Origin: an uncultured Methylophilaceae bacterium
GTDB lineage: Bacteria; Pseudomonadota; Gammaproteobacteria; Burkholderiales; Methylophilaceae
Assembly: GCA_913009235.1 (NCBI GenBank)
Contig: CAJVXS010000003.1
Span: 1-64,000, forward strand
Reading direction: 5' to 3'
Length of the DNA: 64,000 nucleotides
This document shows positions 49,539 to 60,060 of this stretch, piece after piece (within the stretch, counting starts at the first letter, position 1; every line of letters begins with the position of its first letter). The notes beneath the pieces are model-generated. The model was not told the DNA's origin. It saw only the letters and a list, made by a program, of their open reading frames with translations, and did not search any database. A program made the translations under genes and the position numbers.

Positions 49539-49673
49539 ATGAAACGCACCTATCAACCGTCTAAAACACGCCGCGCAAGAACGCATGGATTTTTAGTACG
49601 CTCAAAAACAAAAGGCGGCCGTAAAATTCTTGCAGCGCGTCGCGCAAAAGGCCGTAAGCGCATCGGGTTGTAA
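49539..49673 (+). CDS. rpmH: 50S ribosomal protein L34
   Basis: The 44-residue basic ribosomal protein, complete: it begins [18 protein letters not shown] and ends [21 protein letters not shown] precedes the ATG. It heads the conserved rpmH-rnpA-yidD-yidC-mnmE block, just across from dnaA. Confidence 0.98.
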   Translation: MKRTYQPSKTRRARTHGFLVRSKTKGGRKILAARRAKGRKRIGL

Positions 49674-49735
49674 TTAGCCAGTAAAGAAACACGCATATCG
49701 TGTTGAATTTATTAAGCACCGAATGATGATTAGCA

Positions 49736-50098
49736 ATGTCAAAACCAGCATTAACTAAGCTAATAATGATTAGAAAAACGGATGAATTTTCATCCGTTTT
49801 TAGTTTTAGAAAGCGATTTTCTACATGCAATCTGGTTGTCCATTACAAGCCAAATAAGGAAGCAGTGGTAAGGGTTGGCTTTGTTGTTGCTAAAAAGGTA
49901 GCTAAGCGAGCTGTAGATAGAAACTATATGCGTCGTGTCTTGCGTGAGCTGTGTCGCCAAGATTTGCACTTATTAACGGGTGTAGATGTGGTGATTCAAG
50001 CAAAGAAGCCATTTGGTAGCCACCAATTCTTATTGGTGAAACAAGAGCTTGTTATGTTGTTTGATAAAGTGTGGCATAGAGTAACACCGGAAAGATGA
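49736..50098 (+). CDS. rnpA: Ribonuclease P protein component
   Basis: Protein cofactor of RNase P, which matures tRNA 5' ends. The 120-residue protein has IRKTDEFSSVFSFRKRF near the start and the RNA-binding signature AKKVAKRAVDRNYMRRVLRE. The ATG at 49736 lacks a Shine-Dalgarno; a second ATG at 49766 (MIRKTDEF) is possible. Its stop overlaps the yidD start, so the two are coupled. Confidence 0.96.
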   Translation: MSKPALTKLIMIRKTDEFSSVFSFRKRFSTCNLVVHYKPNKEAVVRVGFVVAKKVAKRAVDRNYMRRVLRELCRQDLHLLTGVDVVIQAKKPFGSHQFLLVKQELVMLFDKVWHRVTPER

Positions 50099-50307
50099 TG
50101 GCTAAGCTACTCATCGGGGTGATTAAGGTGTATCAGTGGTGCTTAAGCCCCTTTTTTGGAAAGGGGTGTCGGTTTGAGCCAACCTGTTCTCATTATGCGA
50201 TTGAGGCGATAAAAAAGCATGGCGCAATCAGGGGTGGCTATTTAATGGTGTTACGATTAGGCCGGTGTCAGCCTTGGTGTGATGGTGGCCATGACCCGGT
50301 GCCTTAA
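50095..50307 (+). CDS. yidD: Membrane protein insertion efficiency factor YidD
   Basis: Small membrane-associated protein thought to help YidC-dependent insertion. The 70-residue product has the family core YQWCLSPFFGKGCRFEPTCS with its cysteines and RLGRCQPWCDGGHDPVP. It starts ATGATG over the rnpA stop (either ATG at 50095 or 50098) and precedes yidC by 44 bases. Confidence 0.95.
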   Translation: MMAKLLIGVIKVYQWCLSPFFGKGCRFEPTCSHYAIEAIKKHGAIRGGYLMVLRLGRCQPWCDGGHDPVP

Positions 50308-50351
50308 CCTTTCTTTTAACAAGAAATATTTTTTAATTTATAAAGAGTTGT

Positions 50352-52001
50352 ATGGACATTAAGCGTTTAGTTATATTTGTTATTTTTTCCTTTTCAGTCA
50401 TGATGTTGTGGGAGGCGTGGCAGGTTAAGGGGTTGCCTCAAGCAGAGGTGGCAGCAGCGGGCTTAGCGGGCGCAGCCACTGCATCAGATGCGAGCATCCC
50501 AGAAGCCGCAGAAGCGGCGAGTATTGCCCAGGTTGGGGGCGGCCAATTCAAACTAGAAGCCGGCGAGCGGATCAAAGTCAGTACGGACTTGTATCAAGCT
50601 GAAATTAGTACAGTTGGTGGAGATTTGCGCCGCTTAGTATTGAATAAGCACCTTGCGGATGGCGAAAGCCCTGGTAGCTTTGTATTGATGGATGATGGGG
50701 CTGCTAACCCCATGCTGTATGTAGCGCAAACAGGCTTAATAGGGGCAGACCTGCCTAACCATAAAACACTATTCTCAACGACAACCAACAGTTATGCGAT
50801 GGAGGATACTACTGATAATTTAGTAGTGAAGCTTGCTTGGGACGGCAATGGTATTGCCGTTGATAAGGTTTATACCTTCCACCGAGGCAGCTATCAAATT
50901 GACGTGGATTACCATGTTGCTAATGCAAGCGATGCTGATATTACACCCTCTGTTTATTATCAAATTACGCATGATAGCGAGTCTAATCAAGGCTCTGCGT
51001 TTATGCCAACCTTTACCGGCGGCGCTTATTACACAGATGTAGATAAGTTTCAAAAAATAGGCTTTGATGATATGGCTTCATCTAACCTGTCACTTAAAAG
51101 CAAAGACGGCTGGATTGGTATTATTCAGCATTATTTTGCCAGCACCTGGATCCCAAAAACAGCAACTGCTAACGAGTTCTATACGAAACAGTTAACAGAG
51201 AACATGTTCGCAGTTGGTGTTGTTAACCCGATTGGTAACATTGCAGCAGGCAGTGAAGTTGACGTGAGAGCAACGCTCTTTTCAGGCCCACAAACAGAGA
51301 AAGATCTGAATGCGGCAGCAACGGGTTTAGAGTATGCGGTTGATTATGGTTGGCTAACTGTGATTGCTAAACCATTGTTTTGGCTGTTATCAAAAATCTA
51401 TAGCGCGATTGGCAACTGGGGTGTGGCGATTATTCTGTTAACCGTCTTCCTCAAGGCCCTTTTCTTTAAGCTTTCAGCAACGAGCTATCGCAGTATGGCG
51501 CACATGCGAGAGATGGCGCCACGCATGCAAAGGATGAAAGAGAAGCATGCTGATAATAAGCAAGCGCTGCAAAAAGAAATGATGGAGCTGTATCGTAAAG
51601 AGAAGATTAACCCATTAAGTGGTTGTTTGCCCATCTTGGTGCAAATACCTGTTTTTATTGCACTTTATTGGGTGCTGTTAGGCTCGGTTGAGCTGCGCCA
51701 CGCACCATTCTTTGGTTGGATTACTGACCTTTCAGCGAAAGACCCATACTATATCTTGCCTGTGTTGATGGGGGCATCAATGATTATCCAGACCTACTTA
51801 AACCCGCCACCAACAGATCCTATCCAAGCGAAACTAATGAAGATTATGCCGGTAGTGTTTAGTATATTCTTCTTCTTCTTCCCTTCTGGGTTGGTTCTAT
51901 ACTGGCTAGTGAATAACGTTCTATCGATTGCCCAGCAGTGGTATATCAATAAAACCATTCATGCAGCAGCGCTCGCTAAAAAAGGCAGTGCAAGCCGCTA
52001 G
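50352..52001 (+). CDS. yidC: Membrane protein insertase YidC
   Basis: Inserts and folds inner-membrane proteins, including F1Fo subunits. The 549-residue protein has an N-terminal membrane anchor (about 5-22), a large periplasmic beta domain and the C-terminal insertase core with five membrane segments ([20 protein letters not shown] with the conserved Arg region after it, [40 protein letters not shown]). Its last 41 bases overlap the chosen mnmE start. Confidence 0.97.
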   Translation: MDIKRLVIFVIFSFSVMMLWEAWQVKGLPQAEVAAAGLAGAATASDASIPEAAEAASIAQVGGGQFKLEAGERIKVSTDLYQAEISTVGGDLRRLVLNKHLADGESPGSFVLMDDGAANPMLYVAQTGLIGADLPNHKTLFSTTTNSYAMEDTTDNLVVKLAWDGNGIAVDKVYTFHRGSYQIDVDYHVANASDADITPSVYYQITHDSESNQGSAFMPTFTGGAYYTDVDKFQKIGFDDMASSNLSLKSKDGWIGIIQHYFASTWIPKTATANEFYTKQLTENMFAVGVVNPIGNIAAGSEVDVRATLFSGPQTEKDLNAAATGLEYAVDYGWLTVIAKPLFWLLSKIYSAIGNWGVAIILLTVFLKALFFKLSATSYRSMAHMREMAPRMQRMKEKHADNKQALQKEMMELYRKEKINPLSGCLPILVQIPVFIALYWVLLGSVELRHAPFFGWITDLSAKDPYYILPVLMGASMIIQTYLNPPPTDPIQAKLMKIMPVVFSIFFFFFPSGLVLYWLVNNVLSIAQQWYINKTIHAAALAKKGSASR

Positions 52002-53337
52002 CCCACAAGACACAATAGCCGCCATCGCCACCGCAAGTGGTGCAGGTGGAATTGGCATTGTTCGTGTTTCTGGTCCGCTAAGCGAGCAGATTGCAACTGA
52101 TATTCTAGGGCATTGCCCGGCCCCTCGATACGCAGCTTACTTAGACTTCAAACAAGTAGATGGCGAGCTAATTGACAGAGGTATCGCGATTTATTACAAC
52201 GCGCCACACTCGTATACCGGTGAGGATGTTTTAGAGCTGCAGGGCCACGGAGGCACCGCGTTGATGCAGATTCTTTTGGCGCGCTGTATTGGGCTGGGCG
52301 CACGCCAAGCGACCCCAGGCGAGTTTACCCGTCGCGCCTATCTCAATGATAAGCTAGACTTGGCTCAAGCTGAGGCCGTGGCTGATGTGGTTAACGCAGC
52401 CACAGAGGAGGCGGCTAAAAGTGCTGTGCGTTCTCTTTCGGGTGAGTTTTCTAAGTCGGTCAATCAACTGTTGGGTGAGCTGGTTAATTTGCGTTTATAT
52501 GTGGAAGCCTGTTTAGACTTCCCTGAAGAGGAGATTGATTTTATTACGCAAGGCCGCGTCGCTGAAAAAATCACCCTTAACCAAGAAGCTTTAGAAGTGA
52601 TTTTTAACAAAGCACAACAAGGTGTTTTATTAAGAGACGGCATTAATGTTGTTTTAATTGGGCAGCCCAATGTTGGAAAGTCGAGCCTAATGAATGCGCT
52701 TTCTGGCGAAGAGGTTGCGATTGTGACTGCCGTTGCTGGCACAACGCGCGACGTCATTAAAAGCGCCATCCAAATTAAAGGTGTGCCACTACACGTAATT
52801 GATACGGCGGGCTTGCGTGAGACCGAGGATGAAGTGGAAAAAATCGGCATTGCTCGCACATATCAAGCCATAGAAACGGCGCACATCGCATTATTATTAC
52901 TAGATGCAACCCATGGCATTGATGAGGAGGAAATGTTGATTTTAGAGCGCCTGCCGCCTAAAATCACGAAGGTTTGGGTGCACAATAAAATCGATGTGTC
53001 TGCTGAAAAGCCACAAGTACTCGAAAAGGATAAGGAAGCCCATATTTTCCTTTCTGCTAAAACGGGCGATGGTTTGGGGATTTTAAAAAGCCACTTGCTG
53101 GCGTTAGCCGGCTACCAACAAAATTCAGAGGGGGTTTTTATGGCGCGGGCAAGACATATTGGTGCGCTTAATAAGGTTCGCCAGCATCTGCGTAGTGCGG
53201 GCGAGCAAATCAACATGGCTGAGTTGGTGGCGGAAGAGCTGCGGTTAGCACAAGAATCATTAAGTACGATTACCGGCGAGTTTACCCCGGATGATTTATT
53301 GGGTGAGATTTTTTCTAGGTTTTGTGTCGGGAAATAA
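51961..53337 (+). CDS. mnmE: tRNA modification GTPase MnmE
   Basis: With MnmG makes the cmnm5 modification on wobble uridines. The protein of about 458 residues has an N-terminal formyl-THF-binding domain ([14 protein letters not shown]), a helical domain and a G domain ([25 protein letters not shown]), and ends in the catalytic FCVGK. The ATG at 51961 lies inside yidC; GTG 51988 is the other possible start and would still overlap. Its partner mnmG follows after a 254-base gap holding parS. Confidence 0.96.
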   Translation: MQQRSLKKAVQAASPQDTIAAIATASGAGGIGIVRVSGPLSEQIATDILGHCPAPRYAAYLDFKQVDGELIDRGIAIYYNAPHSYTGEDVLELQGHGGTALMQILLARCIGLGARQATPGEFTRRAYLNDKLDLAQAEAVADVVNAATEEAAKSAVRSLSGEFSKSVNQLLGELVNLRLYVEACLDFPEEEIDFITQGRVAEKITLNQEALEVIFNKAQQGVLLRDGINVVLIGQPNVGKSSLMNALSGEEVAIVTAVAGTTRDVIKSAIQIKGVPLHVIDTAGLRETEDEVEKIGIARTYQAIETAHIALLLLDATHGIDEEEMLILERLPPKITKVWVHNKIDVSAEKPQVLEKDKEAHIFLSAKTGDGLGILKSHLLALAGYQQNSEGVFMARARHIGALNKVRQHLRSAGEQINMAELVAEELRLAQESLSTITGEFTPDDLLGEIFSRFCVGK

Positions 53338-53431
53338 GCGGTGAAATAGAGCCGCCATCAACTGTTGGCACTAACGCCAGGCCATGAGTAACCAATGTAA
53401 GCTTATGTTTATATTGATATTTTATTGCAAG

Positions 53432-53447
53432 CGCTTCACGTGAAGCA
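53432..53447. promoter_or_regulatory. Degenerate parS-like site
   Basis: CGCTTCACGTGAAGCA differs from the parS consensus TGTTTCACGTGAAACA at three positions, but its inner 14 bases (53433-53446) are a perfect palindrome. It lies 50 bases before the perfect parS and overlaps the -35 region of a TATAAT that may serve mnmG. Confidence 0.5.
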
Positions 53448-53468
53448 ACGCAATAGACGCGTTATAAT
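53440..53468 (+). promoter_or_regulatory. Possible mnmG operon promoter
   Basis: Perfect TATAAT at 53463-53468, followed by the GC-rich discriminator gcccca. The -35 region 17 bases upstream (GTGAAG) is weak and sits within the degenerate parS-like site. A transcript from here would contain the 42-base parS palindrome in its leader. Confidence 0.45.
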
Positions 53469-53483
53469 GCCCCATTATTTTCG

Positions 53484-53525
53484 ACTTTATCTTGGTTGTT
53501 TCACGTGAAACAACCAAGATAAAGT
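53484..53525. promoter_or_regulatory. Perfect parS inside a 42-bp perfect palindrome
   Basis: The 16-base parS consensus TGTTTCACGTGAAACA (53497-53512) is present without mismatch. The symmetry continues 13 bases further on each side with no mismatch (from ACTTTATCTTGG on the left to CCAAGATAAAGT on the right). ParB should load here. As RNA it would form an about 20-bp hairpin before mnmG; no U run follows. The parA and parB genes are 2.6-3.4 kb downstream. Confidence 0.92.
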
Positions 53526-53591
53526 AACGGCGATGGCTGTTTTACGTTAAAATCCCACTCTCCCATTCTCCACGGATGTCGCGATTAAAGC

Positions 53592-55493
53592 ATGCAGTTC
53601 CCAGATAAATTTGATGTGGTTGTTGTAGGTGGCGGCCATGCGGGCACCGAGGCAGCGTTGGCTGCTGCGCGCATGGGACAAAAAACCTTATTGCTGACAC
53701 ACAACATAGAAACGCTGGGCCAGATGTCATGCAACCCGTCCATTGGGGGCATCGGCAAGGGCCATTTAGTTAAAGAGGTTGATGCGTTAGGAGGCGCGAT
53801 GGCACAGGCAGCTGATGAAAGTGGCATTCAGTTCCGCATTCTTAATGCTAGCAAGGGCCCGGCAGTGCGAGCAACGCGTGCGCAAGCTGACCGCGTGTTG
53901 TATAAGGCGGCTATTCGCCGCCGCCTAGAGAAGCAGCCTAATCTGTGGCTTTTTCAGCAGGCGGCAGATGATATTATTTTGGAGGGGGATAAGGCGGCCG
54001 GCGTTGTAACGCAAATTGGGTTGCGTTTTCCTTCTAAGTCGGTGGTCTTAACAGCGGGAACCTTCTTGGGGGGGTTGATCCATGTGGGAATGAAAAACTA
54101 TAGTGCTGGTCGTGCTGGCGACCCCCCTGCCATTTCGCTTGCAGCAAGGCTGCGCGAGATGGGCTTACCGGCTGCGCGTTTGAAAACTGGTACGCCGCCT
54201 CGCATTGACGGTCGCACGATTGATTATAGCGTGATGACGGAGCAGCCAGGCGATAGCCCGTTGCCGGTGTTTTCTTTCATGGGCAATCAAGCGCAGCACC
54301 CGGCCCAAGTTTCATGCTGGATTACCCACACAAATGAAGCAACACACGAAGTGATTCGTAATGGCCTGCCCCGTTCGCCTATGTATACCGGCAAAATAGA
54401 GGGGGTTGGCCCACGTTATTGCCCAAGCATAGAAGACAAGATACATCGCTTTGCCGACAAAGACTCGCACCAGTTATTTTTAGAGCCTGAAGGTTTGGAT
54501 ACGCACGAAGTTTATCCTAATGGCATTTCTACTAGCTTGCCGTTTGATGTGCAGTTGGGGTTGGTGCGAACAATAAAGGGGCTGGAGAATGCACACATAC
54601 TTCGACCCGGCTACGCCATTGAATATGACTATTACGACCCCCGCGGGCTTAAGAGCTCATTGGAGACGAAGGCTGTGCAAGGCTTGTTCTTTGCTGGACA
54701 AATTAACGGGACAACGGGATATGAAGAGGCCGCCGCACAAGGGTTGTTGGCCGGGGCTAATGCAGCGCTATATGTGCAAGGCAAGGAGGGCTGGTGTCCT
54801 GCCCGTGATGAGGCTTACTTGGGTGTGTTGGTGGATGATTTGGTTACTACGGGGGTGACAGAGCCATACCGGATGTTTACGAGCCGCGCTGAGTATCGTT
54901 TGCAGCTACGTGAAGATAACGCCGATATGCGTTTGACGGAGGTGGGCCGTAAGCTGGGGTTGGTTGGTGATGTGCGCTGGGAAGCCTTTGGTCATAAGCA
55001 AGCGGCTGTCGCTCAAGAGCAGCGGCGACTAAGAAAAACCTTTGTTCAGCCAGCAAATGTTTCACGTGAAACACAACAGGATGTTTTGGGTAAGGTGTTG
55101 GACCATGAGTATAGTTTGTTTGAGTTGTTGCGCAGGCCGGAGGTGCGTTACCAGGGTTTGCTTGACTTGATCCCTGTTGATGAGGAGCTGTCGGATGATG
55201 TGAAAGAGCAGGTAGAGATCTCGGCGAAATATCAAGGGTATATTGATCGACAAAAAGAAGAGATTGCTAAGCAAAAAGACAGTGAGCATATGAAGTTGGG
55301 TGATGCGATTGATTATGATCAGGTGCATGGCTTAAGCATGGAGGCCCGCCAAAAACTAGTAGAACATAGGCCGGAGACCATTGGGCAGGCAGGCAGAGTT
55401 TCGGGGATTACCCCGGCGACCATTTCTATCCTTATGATTTATATGAAGCGTAAGTATAAAAGGGGTGCGAGCCAAGGCGGCGAGGCAATATGA
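53592..55493 (+). CDS. mnmG: tRNA uridine-5-carboxymethylaminomethyl modification enzyme MnmG
   Basis: FAD enzyme that works with MnmE on wobble uridines. The 633-residue protein has the FAD motif [37 protein letters not shown], the [14 protein letters not shown] region and the C-terminal helical domain that contacts MnmE. A perfect parS lies within codons for NVSRET at about residue 490-495. The last four bases overlap rsmG. Confidence 0.97.
   Translation: MQFPDKFDVVVVGGGHAGTEAALAAARMGQKTLLLTHNIETLGQMSCNPSIGGIGKGHLVKEVDALGGAMAQAADESGIQFRILNASKGPAVRATRAQADRVLYKAAIRRRLEKQPNLWLFQQAADDIILEGDKAAGVVTQIGLRFPSKSVVLTAGTFLGGLIHVGMKNYSAGRAGDPPAISLAARLREMGLPAARLKTGTPPRIDGRTIDYSVMTEQPGDSPLPVFSFMGNQAQHPAQVSCWITHTNEATHEVIRNGLPRSPMYTGKIEGVGPRYCPSIEDKIHRFADKDSHQLFLEPEGLDTHEVYPNGISTSLPFDVQLGLVRTIKGLENAHILRPGYAIEYDYYDPRGLKSSLETKAVQGLFFAGQINGTTGYEEAAAQGLLAGANAALYVQGKEGWCPARDEAYLGVLVDDLVTTGVTEPYRMFTSRAEYRLQLREDNADMRLTEVGRKLGLVGDVRWEAFGHKQAAVAQEQRRLRKTFVQPANVSRETQQDVLGKVLDHEYSLFELLRRPEVRYQGLLDLIPVDEELSDDVKEQVEISAKYQGYIDRQKEEIAKQKDSEHMKLGDAIDYDQVHGLSMEARQKLVEHRPETIGQAGRVSGITPATISILMIYMKRKYKRGASQGGEAI
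55058..55073. promoter_or_regulatory. Perfect parS inside the mnmG coding sequence
   Basis: TGTTTCACGTGAAACA, identical to consensus, coding for NVSRET in frame. It lies 1.56 kb from the palindromic parS and about 1 kb before parA. The flanks are not symmetric beyond the 16 bases, unlike the first site. Confidence 0.92.
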
Positions 55494-56104
55494 GAGACGT
55501 GGCTGAAAAATTAGCAATAGGTATTGCAGAAATGGGCTTGCAAGTTGCCCCGGAAAAACAACAAGGTTTGTTGGACTATTTGGCTTTATTGGCCAAGTGG
55601 AATAATGTCTATAACTTAACGGCGGTGCGCAATCCGTTGGAAATGGTAACGCTGCACTTGTTGGATAGCTTGAGTGTGTTGCCTTATGTCGAGGGTGAAA
55701 GTTTGTTGGATGTGGGTAGTGGGGGCGGGCTGCCAGGTGTTGTTTTGGCTATTTGTTTGCCAGGGTTGCAAGTAACCACGATTGATGCCGTGCAGAAAAA
55801 AGCGATTTTTATGCGGCAAGTCAAGGGGGAGCTAGGGTTGGATAACTTGCAGGTGGTGAATGCGCGCGTGGAGTCGTATGAGGCAGAGCCGTTTGATATG
55901 ATTATATCTCGCGCTTTTTCTGATCTCGACTTATTTATGGCGTTGACACAGCATTTGTTGGCTGAGGATGGTCACTGGTTGGCAATGAAGGGTGTTTCGC
56001 CACAACAGGCTTTGGAGGCGCTTAAGGTAAAAAGCAAGGTTTGCCCATTGTCGGTGGCAGGTTTGGTAGCAGAGCGCCATTTGGCCATTATTGAAAATGT
56101 TTAG
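55490..56104 (+). CDS. rsmG: 16S rRNA (guanine527-N7)-methyltransferase
   Basis: SAM-dependent methyltransferase for G527 of 16S rRNA. The 204-residue protein has [17 protein letters not shown], the SAM loop [17 protein letters not shown] and ISRAFSDL. It overlaps mnmG by four bases (ATGA) and precedes parA by 19, the standard mnmG-rsmG-parA-parB order. Confidence 0.97.
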   Translation: MRDVAEKLAIGIAEMGLQVAPEKQQGLLDYLALLAKWNNVYNLTAVRNPLEMVTLHLLDSLSVLPYVEGESLLDVGSGGGLPGVVLAICLPGLQVTTIDAVQKKAIFMRQVKGELGLDNLQVVNARVESYEAEPFDMIISRAFSDLDLFMALTQHLLAEDGHWLAMKGVSPQQALEALKVKSKVCPLSVAGLVAERHLAIIENV

Positions 56105-56123
56105 AAGGTCGGTTGAAAAATAA

Positions 56124-56879
56124 ATGATGAGAATATTAGCAATTGCAAATCAAAAAGGAGGCGTAGGTAAAACTACAACCTGTGTAAACTTAGCGGCGAG
56201 CTTGGCTGCGCATAAGAAAAAAGTGTTGTTGGTTGATTTGGATCCTCAGGGCAATGCAACAACAGGCTGTGGTATTGATAAGTCGGGCCTGGAACATAGT
56301 ATTTACGATGTGCTGATTGCGCAGAAAAAGTTAAGCGAAGTTGTGGTGAGAAGTGAAAAAGGCGCTTTTGATGTGGCGCCTTCGAATAGAGATTTGGCGG
56401 GCGCGGAAGTTGAGCTGGTTAATGAAATCGCACGAGAGACGCGCTTAAAGCAGGCGATTGCGACTATTAGTGGTTATGACTATGTGTTGTTCGACTGCCC
56501 CCCCGCTCTCAGCCTGGTCACAGTGAATGCGTTAACCGCAGCTAACTCAGTCATGATTCCAATGCAATGCGAATACTACGCATTAGAGGGCTTGTCTGAC
56601 TTGGTGAACACCATTAAAAAGGTACGCGCACACCTGAATGCTACTTTAGAGATAGAAGGTTTGTTGCGCACGATGTTTGACACACGCAATATGTTGGCGA
56701 GGCAAGTGTCAGCACAGCTGGAAAGTCATTTTGGAGATAAGGTTTATAAAACAGTCATCCCGCGTAACATTCGCTTGGCTGAAGCGCCTAGTTATGGCGT
56801 TCCGGTGTTGATTTATGATCAATCTTCAAAAGGAGCAAATGCCTACTTGGCATTGGCGAAAGAAATAATTTATAAATAA
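56124..56879 (+). CDS. parA: Chromosome partitioning ATPase ParA (Soj)
   Basis: Deviant Walker ATPase that moves ParB-parS complexes. The 251-residue protein has the KGGVGKTTTCVNLAASLA motif with its signature lysine, LVDLDPQGN, and FDCPPALSLVTVNAL. The short N-terminus without a DNA-binding domain marks the chromosomal type. ATGATG at the start leaves a one-codon choice (56124 or 56127). parB follows after 40 bases. Confidence 0.97.
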   Translation: MMRILAIANQKGGVGKTTTCVNLAASLAAHKKKVLLVDLDPQGNATTGCGIDKSGLEHSIYDVLIAQKKLSEVVVRSEKGAFDVAPSNRDLAGAEVELVNEIARETRLKQAIATISGYDYVLFDCPPALSLVTVNALTAANSVMIPMQCEYYALEGLSDLVNTIKKVRAHLNATLEIEGLLRTMFDTRNMLARQVSAQLESHFGDKVYKTVIPRNIRLAEAPSYGVPVLIYDQSSKGANAYLALAKEIIYK

Positions 56880-56919
56880 CACAATAAAATCAATGGGTTA
56901 GGATTTAAGGGGCGGGTTT

Positions 56920-57777
56920 ATGGTGAGGAAAAAGGGGTTGGGACGAGGCTTAGATGCGCTGTTCGTGGGTGATGTAGATGACGCGGCTACGACGACCAAC
57001 GATGGTTTACGTATGTTGCGTGTGAGCCAAATGCAAGCTGGACAATATCAGCCGCGCACCAAAATGGATGAAGCGGCTTTGCAAACATTAGCGGATTCGA
57101 TTAAAGCCAATGGCATTATGCAGCCTATTTTAGTGAGAGAGGTTGCACCAGAGCAACATGAAATTATTGCAGGTGAGCGGCGCTGGAGGGCGAGTCAAAT
57201 TGCTGGTTTAGAAGAGGTGCCAGTGCTGGTTCGTGAAATTGAAGACGAAGCGGCGTTAGAAATGGCCTTGATCGAAAATATACAACGTGAAGACCTAAAC
57301 CCCTTAGAGGAGGCGTTGGGTATTAAGCGTTTAATTGATGAGTTTGCCATGACACATGAAAAAGCAGCGAAAGCCGTGGGGCGATCGCGCGTTGCAGTTT
57401 CTAACTTGTTGCGCCTGCTCACGTTAGCGGGCGGCGTACAAACCCTATTAATGGAAAGTAAGCTTGGTATGGGGCATGCGCGTGCTTTGATTGGGTTAGA
57501 TCGTGCGCAACAAGTTATGTTGGCCAATAAAATAATGCAAGATAATTTGTCTGTGCGTGAAGTGGAGAAGTTGGTTAGGCAAGCAGATAAAGCGGCAGAA
57601 CCTAAGCCAGCTCAAGCAGGTGCGGATCAGGATGTTCTGTCTTTGCAAAATATGTTGAGTGAAAAGCTCGGCACAGGTGTGACGATTACAGCCAAGGTAA
57701 ACGGTACGGGAACGCTAAAAATTAATTATAGTAATTTGGATGAGCTTGAAGGGTTTATTAAGAAAATTACACATTAA
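56920..57777 (+). CDS. parB: Chromosome partitioning protein ParB (Spo0J)
   Basis: CTPase clamp that loads at parS and spreads. The 285-residue protein starts GLGRGLDALF, has the CTP-binding stretch with GERRWRASQ, IENIQREDLNPLEEA, the helix-turn-helix THEKAAKAVGRSRVAVSNLLRLL, and a C-terminal dimerisation domain. Its sites are 2-3.4 kb upstream in mnmG and before it. atpI follows. Confidence 0.97.
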   Translation: MVRKKGLGRGLDALFVGDVDDAATTTNDGLRMLRVSQMQAGQYQPRTKMDEAALQTLADSIKANGIMQPILVREVAPEQHEIIAGERRWRASQIAGLEEVPVLVREIEDEAALEMALIENIQREDLNPLEEALGIKRLIDEFAMTHEKAAKAVGRSRVAVSNLLRLLTLAGGVQTLLMESKLGMGHARALIGLDRAQQVMLANKIMQDNLSVREVEKLVRQADKAAEPKPAQAGADQDVLSLQNMLSEKLGTGVTITAKVNGTGTLKINYSNLDELEGFIKKITH

Positions 57778-57797
57778 GTGCTTTCACGCAATAATGC

Positions 57798-57826
57798 TTG
57801 ACTAAAGGGGTGGATTAATTCAAAAT
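57798..57826 (+). promoter_or_regulatory. Probable atp operon promoter
   Basis: TTGACT (57798-57803), 17-base spacer, CAAAAT (57821-57826), then the GC-rich discriminator gcgcgg. About 65 bases before atpI. A weak hairpin (GGCT with AGCC, followed by six T) lies downstream at about 57831-57860. Confidence 0.55.
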
Positions 57827-57890
57827 GCGCGGCTCTGCTAAAAGCTAAAAGCCATTTTTTAAATTTAACCGGTTTTAGTTGGTTGAAAAT

Positions 57891-58283
57891 ATGAGCGATA
57901 ACAATACAGACTTAACAGAAGACAACACTTTCGGGGCGATGATACGTTCACAGTTGCTTGCAACAACAGTCGTGGCGATAGTTGCCTTTGTAGTCTCTGG
58001 AATGAACGCATGTTTGTCTGCAATAGCAGGTGGGTTGGCGGTTACGCTAGCCGCATTTATTGCGGCTAAAGTGGCGATCAGCAAGCGTAAAGACGCAGCG
58101 TCAGTATTAGGAAGCATGTTGAAAGCAGAGCTGATCAAGATTGTATTGGTTGTTTTGTTTTTGTACATCACGATTAGAGAGTTTGAGGCGCTAGTGCCTT
58201 GGGCGTTAATTATAGGGTTAGCTGCGGCGGCAATTATTTCCGGCTCGGCCATTAGTAAACGTAGTAACCATTTGAAGATATAA
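57891..58283 (+). CDS. atpI: ATP synthase-associated protein AtpI
   Basis: Small membrane protein that leads atp operons and assists c-ring assembly or magnesium handling; not a stable part of the enzyme. About 130 residues with four hydrophobic segments (LLATTVVAIVAFVVSGMNA through ALIIGLAAAAIISGSAI). ATG 57891 is chosen over a TTG at 57879. Identity rests mostly on topology and place. Confidence 0.85.
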   Translation: MSDNNTDLTEDNTFGAMIRSQLLATTVVAIVAFVVSGMNACLSAIAGGLAVTLAAFIAAKVAISKRKDAASVLGSMLKAELIKIVLVVLFLYITIREFEALVPWALIIGLAAAAIISGSAISKRSNHLKI

Positions 58284-58289
58284 GATATT

Positions 58290-59195
58290 ATGACGACAGA
58301 GCATGCAACAGAGCGAGTAGCTGGGCACTCGGGTGAAATGACGACAGCAAGTGATTATATTAATCACCATTTGCAATTTAATGCACAGCCTGTTGGTGAC
58401 GGTGCTAGTAGCTTCTGGAATGTGATTCACTTTGATATGTTTCTTATTTCATTGGTATTGGGGGCGATAGTCGCTAGTGCTATTTGGCTGGTCGCACGTA
58501 AAGCCCACGCAGGTGTGCCAAGCAAAACACAAGCATTTGTTGAGTTAATTTTTGACTTTGTCGACGGCCAGGTAAAGGGTATGTTTCATGGTGATCGCCA
58601 TACATTTATTGCACCAACTGCATTAACCATATTTTTATGGGTTCTAGCGATGAACTTGATGGACTTAGTGCCTATCGATTGGTTTGCTAAGTTCACAGGC
58701 CTGTTCGGTGATGCGCATGCGCCCTTCCGCCCACTACCAACTTCAGATGTGAATACGACATTCGCATTAGCATTATCAGTTTGGGCCTTAATGATTTTCT
58801 TCTCCATAAAGGCTAAAGGCTTTGGAGGATTGATTCATGAAATCTTTGGTGCGCCATTTGGTATGCCTAAGCTATTCAAGCCGAAAAGCTTTATGGGCTT
58901 CATCGGCTTAATTGCCAGCCCTTTATTGTTGCTAGCGAACTTCATGTTCAACATGATTGAGTATATTTCAAAACCACTATCACACTCTATGCGTCTGTTC
59001 GGTAACTTGTACGCGAGTGAAGTGATTTTCTTGCTGATTGGTTTATTAGCAGCAACAGGCCTTTTTGGTATGTTCGGCGCGGTGATTTTAGGCGCGGTCT
59101 GGGCAATATTCCATATTTTAGTGGTGCCACTACAGGCATTTATTTTCATGATGATGACCATTGTTTATTTATCAATGGCACATGAACATCACTAA
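58290..59195 (+). CDS. atpB: ATP synthase Fo subunit a
   Basis: Proton-channel subunit. The 301-residue membrane protein has the essential arginine in [16 protein letters not shown] and the C-terminal [22 protein letters not shown]. An N-terminal extension of about 45 soluble residues is typical of betaproteobacteria. Six bases after atpI. Confidence 0.97.
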   Translation: MTTEHATERVAGHSGEMTTASDYINHHLQFNAQPVGDGASSFWNVIHFDMFLISLVLGAIVASAIWLVARKAHAGVPSKTQAFVELIFDFVDGQVKGMFHGDRHTFIAPTALTIFLWVLAMNLMDLVPIDWFAKFTGLFGDAHAPFRPLPTSDVNTTFALALSVWALMIFFSIKAKGFGGLIHEIFGAPFGMPKLFKPKSFMGFIGLIASPLLLLANFMFNMIEYISKPLSHSMRLFGNLYASEVIFLLIGLLAATGLFGMFGAVILGAVWAIFHILVVPLQAFIFMMMTIVYLSMAHEHH

Positions 59196-59231
59196 AATCC
59201 AGCTTGGAAGTAGTTTTAATTTAATTAGTAG

Positions 59232-59510
<279 letters not shown>

Positions 59511-59586
59511 CTTTTACGATTGCTTAGCATGATTGGATTGGTCAATGAGCCAATCCAAATGATTAAGTTTTAAACTTGGAGCAAAC

Positions 59587-60057
59587 ATGAACTTTAATTT
59601 AACGCTCATTGCGCAAGCAGTTACGTTCGCGGTGTTGATTTTGGTCATCGTAAAATACGTTTGGCCGCCGCTTTTGAATGCAATTGAGGCGCGTCAAAAA
59701 GAAATTGCAGATGGCTTGGCAGCAGCTCAAGAAGGCAAAAGCTCTTTAGAGAATGCAGCGAAAAAATCAGAAGTAACGCTGAATGAAGCTAAGCAAAAGG
59801 CGAGCGAAATCGTTGGGCAAGCAGAAAAGCGTGCTAACGAAATCGTTGAAGAAGCCAAAGGCACTGCGAAAACAGAGGCGGGCCGCATTAAAGAAACCGC
59901 TAAATCAGAGATTGAGCAAGAGGTGAACCGTGCAAAAGAAGGGTTGCGTGCGCAAGTATCTGTGCTGGCTATTTCTGGTGCTGAAAAGATCTTGCGTAAA
60001 GAAATTGATGCAAAAGCACATACAACGATTCTTACTCAATTAGCAGCGGAGCTATAA
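59587..60057 (+). CDS. atpF: ATP synthase Fo subunit b
   Basis: Peripheral stalk. The 156-residue protein has an N-terminal membrane helix ([20 protein letters not shown]) and a long charged, Ala-rich helix that forms the stalk dimer. Length equals that of E. coli. Three bases before atpH. Confidence 0.96.
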   Translation: MNFNLTLIAQAVTFAVLILVIVKYVWPPLLNAIEARQKEIADGLAAAQEGKSSLENAAKKSEVTLNEAKQKASEIVGQAEKRANEIVEEAKGTAKTEAGRIKETAKSEIEQEVNRAKEGLRAQVSVLAISGAEKILRKEIDAKAHTTILTQLAAEL

Positions 60058-60060
60058 CTC

